63,423 nt of DNA, taken from contig NZ_MWIO01000018.1 of the NCBI RefSeq assembly GCF_004799035.1, positions 1 to 63,423 of the forward strand, written 5' to 3'. Below the pieces are notes generated by a model, which ran no database searches, was not told where the DNA came from, and was given only the letters and a program-made list of their open reading frames with translations. The position numbers and the translations under genes are program-made. The stretch's first letter is position 1, and every line of letters starts with the position of its first letter. Below, one piece after another: positions 56,417 to 63,423 of the stretch. This DNA comes from Rhodanobacter lindaniclasticus (GTDB taxonomy: Bacteria > Pseudomonadota > Gammaproteobacteria > Xanthomonadales > Rhodanobacteraceae).

Positions 56417-58915
56417 ATGGCAAAAAACCTGCTCATCGTCGAGTCGCCGGCCAAGGCCAAGACGATCAACAAATACCTCGGCAAGGACTTCCAGGTCCTC
56501 GCCTCCTACGGCCACGTGCGCGACCTCAAGCCGAAGGAGGGCGCGGTCGACACCGAGCACGGTTTCGCGATGGCCTACGAGGTGATCGAGCGCAACCAGA
56601 AGCACGTCGACGCGATCGCCAAGGCGGCCAAGCTGGCCGACGACATCTACCTCGCGACCGACTTGGATCGCGAAGGCGAGGCGATCAGCTGGCACATCAG
56701 CGAGATCCTGGGCGAGCGCGGCCTGACCAAGGGCAAGCAACTGCATCGGGTGGTGTTTTCCGAGATCACGCCGAAGGCGATCAAGGCCGCGGTAGCCGCG
56801 CCGCGGCAGCTGTCGCACGACCTGGTCGATGCGCAGCAGGCGCGCCGCGCGCTGGACTACCTGGTCGGCTTCAACCTCTCGCCGGTGCTGTGGCGCAAGG
56901 TGCAGCGCGGGCTGTCCGCCGGCCGGGTGCAGTCGCCGGCGCTGCGCATGATCGTCGAGCGCGAGGAAGAGATCGAGGCGTTCAAGGCGCGCGAGTACTG
57001 GACCGTCGAGGCCCAGCTCAAGCACGCCGACGGCGACTTCAGCGCGCGGCTGTCGCGTCTCAACGGCAAGAAGTTCGAGCAGTTCGACCTCACCAACGAA
57101 GCCGATGCGCAAGCCGCGCGTGCGGCGCTGAAACAGGCTGCACGCGGCCAGCTCACTGTCAGCGACGTCACCTCGAAGGAGCGCAAGCGCCGCCCGGCCG
57201 CGCCGTTCACCACCTCCACCCTGCAGCAGGAGGCCGCGCGCAAGCTCGGCTTCACCACCAGCCGCACGATGAAGGTGGCGCAGGGCCTGTACGAAGGCGT
57301 GGCCCTGGGCGACGAGGGCAACGTCGGCCTGATCACCTACATGCGTACCGACTCGACCATGCTCGGTGAGGACGCCATGGCCGAGTTGCGCCAGCTGATC
57401 GCGCGCGACTTCGGTGGCCAGGCGCTGCCGGACGCGGCGCAGGTGTACAAGACCAAGTCGAAGAACGCGCAGGAAGCACATGAGGCGATCCGCCCGACCT
57501 CGGCGATGCGCACGCCGAAATCGGTAGCCGCCTTCCTCAACGACGACCAGCGCAAGCTGTACGAGCTGATCTGGAAGCGCACGGTGGCCTGCCAGATGAT
57601 CCACGCCACGCTGAACACCGTCACGGTGGAGTTCGCGCTGCCGCACGCTCCCGGCGGCGACGCCTCGTTCCGCGCCAGCGGCACCACCGTGATCGATCCC
57701 GGCTTCCTCGCCGTGTACGAGGAAGGCCGGGACCAGAAAACCGCAGAGGACGACGACGAAGGCCGTCGCCTGCCGCGGCTGGCGAAGGGCGAGGCGGTAC
57801 CGCTGCACGAGATCGTCGCCGACCAGCACTTCACCGAACCGCCGCCGCGCTACTCCGAGGCGAGCCTGGTCAAGGCGCTGGAGGAGTACGGCATCGGCCG
57901 GCCGTCGACCTACGCCAGCATCATCCAGGTGCTGCAGAACCGCGAGTACGTGTTCCTCGACAACCGCCGCTTCAAGCCCACCGACGTGGGCCGCGCGGTC
58001 AGCAAGTTCCTCACCCAGCATTTCACCCGTTACGTCGACTACGACTTCACCGCCAAGCTCGAGGATGAGCTGGACGCGGTCAGCCGCGGCGAGGAGGCCT
58101 GGGTGCCGCTGATGCAGCGCTTCTGGCAGCCGTTCAAGCAGCAGGTGGACGAGAAGGCCGAGTCGGTCGACCGCAGCGAGGCTACCGGCGCGCGCGAGCT
58201 GGGCAGTGACCCGAAGACCGGCAAGCCGGTATTCGTGCGGCTGGGCCGGTTCGGGCCGTACGCGGCGATCGGCGACAAGGACAGCGACGAGAAGCTGCAG
58301 TTCGCCTCGCTGCGCCCGGGCCAGAGCATGCACACCATCAGCCTGGCCGAGGCGCTGGAGCTGTTCAAGCTGCCGCGCAAGCTGGGCCAGGCGGAAAACG
58401 GCGACGAGGTGAGCGTGGGCATCGGCCGGTTCGGCCCGTTCGTGAAGCAGGGCAGCACCTATGCCTCGCTCAAGCCCGAGGACGATCCGTACACGATCGA
58501 ACTGCCGCGGGCGCTGCAACTGGTGGCCGACAAGCTGGAGATGCTGGCCAACCGGGTGATCCTCGATTTCGGCAACGGCGTGCAGGTGCTCAACGGCCGC
58601 TACGGCGCCTACATCACCGACGGCGAGAAGAATGCGCGCATCCCGAAGGAGCAGGAGCCGAAGGAGCTGACCGAGGCGCAGTGCCTGGAGCTGCTGGCCG
58701 CCGCTCCCGTGAAGAAGGGGCGCTTCGGCAAGAAGACGGCAACGAAGAAGGCTGCCGCGAAGAAAGTCGCGCCGGCGAAGAAGGCCGCCGTGAAGAAGGC
58801 TGCCACCAAGAAGACCGCGGCGAAAAAATCCACGGCGAAGAAGACGGCGACCAGGAAGGCAGCGACGAAGAAGGGCGCCGCAGGGAAATCCGCGACCGAC
58901 CAGGCCGGCGCCTGA
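56417..58915 (+). CDS. topA: DNA topoisomerase I with lysine-rich C-terminal tail
   Basis: 832-aa type IA topoisomerase that relaxes negative supercoils. The Toprim domain (LLIVESPAKAKTINKYLG, ATDLDREGEAISWHI) and the gate domains with the active-site Tyr in YMRTDST are intact. The C-terminus has several GRFGPY-type repeats (LGRFGPYAAIGD, IGRFGPFVKQG, NGRYGAYITDG) without zinc-binding cysteines, and ends in about 60 residues of Lys/Ala repeats (KKAAVKKAATKKTAAKK), resembling histone H1-like tails. ATG 56417 chosen by homology of the first residues (MAKNLLIVESPAKAK). Confidence 0.96.
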   Translation: MAKNLLIVESPAKAKTINKYLGKDFQVLASYGHVRDLKPKEGAVDTEHGFAMAYEVIERNQKHVDAIAKAAKLADDIYLATDLDREGEAISWHISEILGERGLTKGKQLHRVVFSEITPKAIKAAVAAPRQLSHDLVDAQQARRALDYLVGFNLSPVLWRKVQRGLSAGRVQSPALRMIVEREEEIEAFKAREYWTVEAQLKHADGDFSARLSRLNGKKFEQFDLTNEADAQAARAALKQAARGQLTVSDVTSKERKRRPAAPFTTSTLQQEAARKLGFTTSRTMKVAQGLYEGVALGDEGNVGLITYMRTDSTMLGEDAMAELRQLIARDFGGQALPDAAQVYKTKSKNAQEAHEAIRPTSAMRTPKSVAAFLNDDQRKLYELIWKRTVACQMIHATLNTVTVEFALPHAPGGDASFRASGTTVIDPGFLAVYEEGRDQKTAEDDDEGRRLPRLAKGEAVPLHEIVADQHFTEPPPRYSEASLVKALEEYGIGRPSTYASIIQVLQNREYVFLDNRRFKPTDVGRAVSKFLTQHFTRYVDYDFTAKLEDELDAVSRGEEAWVPLMQRFWQPFKQQVDEKAESVDRSEATGARELGSDPKTGKPVFVRLGRFGPYAAIGDKDSDEKLQFASLRPGQSMHTISLAEALELFKLPRKLGQAENGDEVSVGIGRFGPFVKQGSTYASLKPEDDPYTIELPRALQLVADKLEMLANRVILDFGNGVQVLNGRYGAYITDGEKNARIPKEQEPKELTEAQCLELLAAAPVKKGRFGKKTATKKAAAKKVAPAKKAAVKKAATKKTAAKKSTAKKTATRKAATKKGAAGKSATDQAGA

Positions 58916-59488
58916 GTGCTGCAGCACTTCGACCTCGCCGAGCTGGATGCCGCCGCCGCGTTGCTGCACGGCGGTGGCGTGCTGGCCTATCCGACCGAGG
59001 CCGTGTTCGGCCTCGGTTGCGACCCGCACGACCGCGCCGCGTTCGAGCGCGTGTTCGCACTCAAGCAGCGTCCGGCAAACCAGGGCGTGCTGCTGATCGC
59101 GGCGGACTTCGGCCAGGTCGAGCGCTACATCGATCTGGCCGCCGTGCCTGACGAGATCCTGCAGCAGGTACGTGCCAGCTGGCCCGGCCCGCATACCTGG
59201 ATCTTTCCGCGCGCGGCCACCGTGCCTGCCTGGGTGGCCGGTGCGCATGCGGGGATCGCGCTGCGGATCACCGCGCACGAACCGGCTGCCGCGCTGTGCC
59301 GCGCATTCGGCGGGGCGCTGGTGTCGACCAGCGCGAACCCGCATGGTCAGCCGCCGGCGCGCGATGCAGCAACCGTGGCCGAATATTTCGGCGATGCGCT
59401 GGACGGCGTGCTGGATGCCCCGCTGGGCGGCCAATCCAGCCCCACGGTGATTCGCGACGCCCTGTCGGGCGCTATCATCCGCGCCTGA
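58916..59488 (+). CDS. tsaC: L-threonylcarbamoyladenylate synthase TsaC (YrdC)
   Basis: 190-aa enzyme making the intermediate for the t6A37 modification of tRNAs that read ANN codons. Signatures: LLHGGGVLAYPTEAVFGLGCDP, FALKQRP, ASWPGPHTWIF, ALRITAHEPAAALC and GALVSTSANPHGQPPA. It is 190 aa, the short TsaC form and not Sua5. GTG start immediately after the topA stop. It is likely co-transcribed with topA. Confidence 0.93.
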   Translation: MLQHFDLAELDAAAALLHGGGVLAYPTEAVFGLGCDPHDRAAFERVFALKQRPANQGVLLIAADFGQVERYIDLAAVPDEILQQVRASWPGPHTWIFPRAATVPAWVAGAHAGIALRITAHEPAAALCRAFGGALVSTSANPHGQPPARDAATVAEYFGDALDGVLDAPLGGQSSPTVIRDALSGAIIRA

Positions 59489-59609
59489 ACGTGCGGGGGG
59501 AGCGCACGCCGATGCAGGCTTGCATGGCCTCGCCGTTGCGTTCACGCCACGGTCTGCGTGGCGGCGCGATGCTGCCGCACGTCATTTGAGAATCCACGGA
59601 GACAGTCGT

Positions 59610-60983
59610 TTGGTTACCGTCCACGACCCGCGCCAACGCGAGCTTTCACCGCTGCTGCCCTTGCTGGCGGCCGCGGATCCGGCGCGGGTGGTGGCATGGC
59701 GACAGGGCGAGGCAGTCAGTGCCGCGCATTTCCTTGCCGAGGTTCGCGCGGTGGCGGCGTCACTGCCGCACGCACCGGCCGTGGTGAACCTGTGCGAAGA
59801 CCGCTATGCCTTCCTGGTCGCGTTCTGCGCGGTGGCGTTGCGCGGCCAGACCAACCTGCTGCCGTCCTCGCGTGCGCCGCAGGCGGTGGACGAGGTGATG
59901 AAAGCTCACCCAGGCTGCCATGCGCTGGGCGATCAACCGCTCGATCCGGCGCCGCCAGGCTACCAGCAGCTACCGTCGTTCGATGCGCAGCAGCCGGCGC
60001 GCGTCGACGCGCCCTGGCCGTCGCTGCCCGCCGACCAGGTCGTGGCGATCGGCTACACCTCCGGTTCCACCGGCACGCCGGCCGCGAACCCGAAGACCTG
60101 GGGCAGTTTCCACGCCAGCAACGCGGGCAACCTGGCGCGGCTGCATGCCATCGTCGGCGAGCGTTTCGAAGTGGTCGCCACGGTGCCGCCGCAGCACATG
60201 TACGGCATGGAGATGTCGGTGCTGCTGCCGCTGCTCGGCAATGTGGGCGTGCATACCGCGCGCCCGTTCTTCCCTGCCGACGTGGCCGCGGCATTGGCCG
60301 CGGTGCCGCTGCCGCGCGTGCTGGTGACCACGCCGGTGCATCTGCGCGCGCTGATCGAATCGGGCATCGCCCTGCCGGCGATCGCGGCAATGGTGTCGGC
60401 CACCGCACCGTTGCCGGTCGAACTGGCGCGCGCCGCCGAACAGCGTTTCGATGCGCCGCTGCTGGAGGTGTTCGGCTCCACCGAAACCTGCGTGTTCGCC
60501 AGCCGCCGCCCCGTCGTGGACGAGGAGTGGCTGCTGTACGACGACGTGATCCTGCACCCGCAACCCGACGGCACCGCGGTCGAGGCGCCGCAGCTCGGTG
60601 CGCCCGTCACCCTGGCCGACATCGTCAGCCTGTCGCGTGACGGCCGCCGTTTCCGGCTGAGCGGCCGGCATGCGGACATGCTGGAGATCGCCGGCAAGCG
60701 CGCGTCGCTGGCCGACCTCACACGGCGCCTGCTGGCAATTCCCGGCGTGCGCGACGGCGTGGTGTTCCAGCACGGCGACGGCGACGCGCTCGGCGTGCAC
60801 CGCATCGTCGCGCTGGTGGTGGCGCCGGAGCTGGACGAACACGCCATCCTCGACGCGTTGCGCCGCGCGATCGATCCGCTGTTCCTGCCACGCCCGCTGA
60901 AGCGGGTGGCCGCCTTGCCGCGCAACGAAACCGGCAAGCTGCCGCGCGCGGCGCTGCTGGCGCTGCTGCAATCGCCGGCCTGA
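59610..60983 (+). CDS. AMP-binding (acyl-adenylating) enzyme
   Basis: 457-aa member of the adenylate-forming superfamily. The phosphate loop is YTSGSTGTPAANPKTWG, the A5 motif FGSTETC, the A8 hinge SGRHADMLEIAGKR, and the catalytic A10 lysine in NETGKLPRAAL. The short N-terminus and compact size resemble AMP-ligases of aryl-polyene/xanthomonadin-like and fatty-acid clusters more than CoA ligases, but no partner acyl carrier gene is in the window. TTG 59610 was chosen since GGAGA lies eight bases upstream; no ATG fits as well. Confidence 0.8.
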   Translation: MVTVHDPRQRELSPLLPLLAAADPARVVAWRQGEAVSAAHFLAEVRAVAASLPHAPAVVNLCEDRYAFLVAFCAVALRGQTNLLPSSRAPQAVDEVMKAHPGCHALGDQPLDPAPPGYQQLPSFDAQQPARVDAPWPSLPADQVVAIGYTSGSTGTPAANPKTWGSFHASNAGNLARLHAIVGERFEVVATVPPQHMYGMEMSVLLPLLGNVGVHTARPFFPADVAAALAAVPLPRVLVTTPVHLRALIESGIALPAIAAMVSATAPLPVELARAAEQRFDAPLLEVFGSTETCVFASRRPVVDEEWLLYDDVILHPQPDGTAVEAPQLGAPVTLADIVSLSRDGRRFRLSGRHADMLEIAGKRASLADLTRRLLAIPGVRDGVVFQHGDGDALGVHRIVALVVAPELDEHAILDALRRAIDPLFLPRPLKRVAALPRNETGKLPRAALLALLQSPA

Positions 60984-61008
60984 CGCCCGGGCAGCGGATT
61001 GCTGCCGC

Positions 61009-61014
61009 TACAAT
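61009..61014 (+). promoter_or_regulatory. -10 element of purD
   Basis: TACAAT lies 37 bp before the purD ATG. A leader of about 30 bases with a GGGAG ribosome site follows. The -35 region is poor. Confidence 0.4.
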
Positions 61015-61050
61015 GGGCGACTGCGCCGAGTGGCGAGCGGGAGTGCGGCA

Positions 61051-62343
61051 ATGAAGGTTCTGGTCATCGGCAGCGGCGGACGCGAACACGCGCTGGCGTG
61101 GAAACTCGGACAGTCCGTGCAGGTCGACGAGGTGATCGTGGCGCCGGGCAATGCCGGCACCGCGCGCGAGCCGGGCGTGCGCAATGCCGAGGTCGCGATG
61201 AACGACCTCGATGGCCTGCTGCAATTGGCGAAGCGCGAGAAGGTCGGGCTGACCGTGGTCGGCCCCGAAGTACCGCTGGTGGCCGGCGTGGTCGACAAGT
61301 TTCGCGCCGCCGGCCTGCGCATCTTCGGGCCGCGCGCGATCGCCGCGCAGCTGGAAGGTTCCAAGGCGTTCGCCAAGGATTTCCTGCAGCGGCACAACAT
61401 TCCCACGGCGCACTACGCGTTGTTCACCGAACTGAATCCCGCGCTGGCCTACGTGCGTCAGCATGGCGCGCCGATCGTGATCAAGGCCGACGGCCTGGCG
61501 GCCGGCAAGGGCGTGGTGGTGGCGTTGACCCTGGCCGATGCCGAACTGGCGCTGCACGACATGCTCGGTGCGCACAGCTTCGGCGATGCCTCGGCGCGGG
61601 TGGTGATCGAGGAGTTCCTCGACGGCGAGGAAGCCAGCTACATCGTGATGAGCGACGGCAGCCATGCCTTGCCGATGGCCTCCAGCCAGGACCACAAGCG
61701 CCGCGACGAGGGCGACCTCGGCCCCAACACCGGCGGCATGGGTGCGTATTCGCCGGCGCCGGTGGTCACCCCGGAAGTCGAGCAACGCATCCTGAAGGAA
61801 GTGATCGAACCGACCCTGCGCGGCATGGCGGCCGAAGGCGCGCCGTTCATCGGCTTCCTCTACGCCGGCCTGATGATCGACAAGTCCGGCGCGCCGAAGG
61901 TGATCGAGTTCAACGTGCGTTTCGGCGATCCGGAAACCCAGCCGATCATGCTGCGACTGAAATCCGACCTGGTCGAGCTGATCGATGCAGCGCTGGACGG
62001 CCATCTGGCACACACCCGTGCGCGCTGGGACAGCCGCCCCGCCATCGGCGTGGTGATGGCCGCCGCCGGTTACCCCGGCCGCGTGCGCACGGGCGATGCG
62101 ATCGCGGGCCTGGACGACATCGCCGATGGCGACGTGAAAGTGTTCCACGGCGGCACTGCCCGCGACGGGCAGGGCCGCGTGGTGACCTCCGGCGGGCGCG
62201 TGCTGACCGTGTGCGCGCTGGGCGGCGATCTTGCCGCCGCACGCGAGCATGCCTACGCCGCAGTGGGTCGGCTGCGCTGGGAGGGCGCCTTTCATCGGCG
62301 GGACATCGCCCATCGCGCCCTGCACCGGCGCAGCGGTGCATGA
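61051..62343 (+). CDS. purD: Phosphoribosylamine-glycine ligase
   Basis: 430-aa ATP-grasp enzyme of purine synthesis (5-phosphoribosylamine + glycine to GAR). The N-domain MKVLVIGSGGREHALAWKL, the ATP-grasp loop PIVIKADGLAAGKGVVVA, the metal and substrate region KVIEFNVRFGDPETQPIM and GGMGAYSPAPVVT are all intact. ATG 61051 chosen at the start of the N-domain with GGGAG upstream. No other pur gene is close. Confidence 0.96.
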   Translation: MKVLVIGSGGREHALAWKLGQSVQVDEVIVAPGNAGTAREPGVRNAEVAMNDLDGLLQLAKREKVGLTVVGPEVPLVAGVVDKFRAAGLRIFGPRAIAAQLEGSKAFAKDFLQRHNIPTAHYALFTELNPALAYVRQHGAPIVIKADGLAAGKGVVVALTLADAELALHDMLGAHSFGDASARVVIEEFLDGEEASYIVMSDGSHALPMASSQDHKRRDEGDLGPNTGGMGAYSPAPVVTPEVEQRILKEVIEPTLRGMAAEGAPFIGFLYAGLMIDKSGAPKVIEFNVRFGDPETQPIMLRLKSDLVELIDAALDGHLAHTRARWDSRPAIGVVMAAAGYPGRVRTGDAIAGLDDIADGDVKVFHGGTARDGQGRVVTSGGRVLTVCALGGDLAAAREHAYAAVGRLRWEGAFHRRDIAHRALHRRSGA

Positions 62344-62495
62344 CCAGCGTGCGCACGCGCATGGTAAGCGAACGGGGGATTGACTTTTCCGTGCCCGCTT
62401 TTTTGCGATATGCTTGCAGGCTCCCCCGCGTAGAGTCGTGGCGCCACAAGGCCCGAGCGACCACGTGCCGATTTCACGTAGAAGAGGTTTCTGGC

Positions 62496-63368
62496 ATGCG
62501 CAAGACGGTTTTGTCGCTGGTATCGGTTGCTGCGCTGGCCTTGGCCGGCTGCCAAGGTTCGCCGTCGGAGCAGGCCGCAAACGGCGGGCCCGCGTCTCCC
62601 GAAAGTGCAGCCACGGTCTCGATCCCCAGCGAGGTGAGCGGCACCATTTCCCTGCGCGAAGGTTCGCCGCAGCCCTCGGACAAGGCCACCCTGGTGCTGA
62701 ACCTGACCGACGTCTCGTCCAGCGCCGTCGGCTCCGCGCCGCTGGCCACCAGGACCTCGCCGGCCGGCACGTTCCCGCAGCCGTTCAAGCTCACCTTCAA
62801 CCCGGCGGACGTCAAGCCGAATGACCTGTACGTGGTGCAGGCCGTGCTTACCGATGGCGATCGCCACTACGTGATGCCGATCCAGGCGCCGGTGCTGGCC
62901 AAGGGCAGCAAGAACGACGCCGTGTCGATCCAGCTGGTGGCCGAACAGACGCCCGGCGAGAAGCTGCTGGCCGAGTTCTCCGACCAGCAGAAGCAACTCG
63001 GCGCGATGAAGGTCAGCCACGGCACCAAGCTGGAGAAGGACGCCTCGCGCGGCTGGCAGCTGTTCCGTCAGGACGGCCAGATCCAGTTCATCCGCGAGCT
63101 GGTCGAGTACACCAAGGACGGCTTCACCAGCACCGACTATGCCTACCGGGACGGCAAGCCCTGGGCGATCGTGCAGCAGCACATGGCCAGCCGCGACGGC
63201 AAGCCCACCTCGATCGACCGCGCCGGCTGGAGCGATGACGGCACGCTGGTGCTGAAACAGCATCAGGTCGGCAGCGACGTGCAGGTGCTGGATGCGGCCG
63301 AGGCGGACAAGTTGAAGCAGGAGGCCATGACCATCCTCGGCCTCGCCACCAACGGCAAGAACAAGTAA
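62496..63368 (+). CDS. YbaY-family lipoprotein
   Basis: 290-aa predicted lipoprotein. The signal peptide ends in a lipobox ALAGC (Cys19). Residues about 45-150 form a YbaY/YscW-like beta-sandwich (VSGTISLREGSPQPSDKATLVLNLTDVS, FKLTFNPADVKPNDLYVVQAVL are split over strands); the rest (about 150-290) has repeated aromatic beta-hairpin motifs (GWQLFRQDGQIQFIRELVEYT). YbaY homologs act as pilotin-like or envelope proteins of unclear function. ATG 62496 with GAGG about ten bases upstream. Located after purD; the 152 bp between hold no other gene. Confidence 0.8.
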   Translation: MRKTVLSLVSVAALALAGCQGSPSEQAANGGPASPESAATVSIPSEVSGTISLREGSPQPSDKATLVLNLTDVSSSAVGSAPLATRTSPAGTFPQPFKLTFNPADVKPNDLYVVQAVLTDGDRHYVMPIQAPVLAKGSKNDAVSIQLVAEQTPGEKLLAEFSDQQKQLGAMKVSHGTKLEKDASRGWQLFRQDGQIQFIRELVEYTKDGFTSTDYAYRDGKPWAIVQQHMASRDGKPTSIDRAGWSDDGTLVLKQHQVGSDVQVLDAAEADKLKQEAMTILGLATNGKNK

Positions 63369-63403
63369 GCCGGTGCCGGTTCCCGCGTCAGGCGGGACGC
63401 ATG

Positions 63404-63423
63404 AAAAAGGCCGCCCATGGGCG
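63404..63423 (+). terminator. Left half of an intrinsic terminator cut by the window edge
   Basis: GAAAAAGGCCGCCC followed by ATGGGCG shows an A-tract and rising stem arm, whose complementary arm and U-tract would lie just beyond the window. It follows the lipoprotein gene by about 35 bp. Confidence 0.5.

Noticed and set aside
56357..59545. 1062-codon minus-strand frame opposite topA and tsaC
   Set aside because: Composition is Arg/Gly/Leu-biased without domains; topA on the other strand is unambiguous.

Overview
The window looks like chromosomal DNA of a high-GC gammaproteobacterium, most likely Xanthomonadales (Lysobacterales) and probably the Rhodanobacter/Dyella group. The reasons are the very high GC content, outer-membrane and LPS genes, a TonB-dependent receptor, a TopA with a lysine-rich tail, and the housekeeping block def-fmt-rsmB next to LysM-dprA-topA-tsaC. 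The lineage is inferred from gene content, not from a search.

Layout. 1-4.3 kb: a two-component system (kinase cut by the window edge), an EAL c-di-GMP phosphodiesterase with a periplasmic sensor, and a beta-barrel outer-membrane protein. 4.6-10.5 kb: a six-gene Mrp/Pha-type cation/proton antiporter operon with a fused A-B subunit and stop/start overlaps at every junction. 10.5-12.3 kb: a Fic enzyme gene preceded by a perfect 20-bp-arm palindrome and flanked by an intact csbD and the remnant of a second csbD. 12.4-26 kb: an eight-gene one-strand catabolic cluster (CoA-transferase, GH127 glycosidase, barrel-SUMF1 fusion, serine hydrolase, TonB receptor, LysR, Kelch-SSS transporter fusion, CitE-type lyase) that reads like a pathway for an acylated glycoside. 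26-28 kb: an ECF sigma factor with a SnoaL domain, divergent from an atypical SDR. 28.3-38.3 kb: a lower-GC defence island in which type I restriction-modification (hsdR-M-S) and McrBC-type restriction genes (mcrB-C) are packed into one apparent operon, next to tRNA-Ile2(CAT). 38.8-41.8 kb: a SnoaL-like protein, rpoD and dtd. 41.8-51 kb: envelope polysaccharide/LPS genes (acyltransferase, two GT39-type enzymes, CDP-glycerol-type transferase, two GT2, O-antigen ligase-like). 51-63.4 kb: rsmB, fmt, def, LysM protein, dprA, topA, tsaC, an AMP-binding enzyme, purD and a YbaY-like lipoprotein.

The most notable points are the combined hsdRMS-mcrBC operon, with an EVE-like domain inserted in the McrB AAA+ core and a long C-terminal extension on HsdS; the catabolic cluster with its two unusual fusions; the Fic locus with palindrome and csbD remnant; and at least three promoters placed so that transcripts should start on the A of the start codon (leaderless mRNAs). 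Start codons were re-chosen by hand. Many long antisense reading frames in this GC-rich DNA were discarded as shadows.
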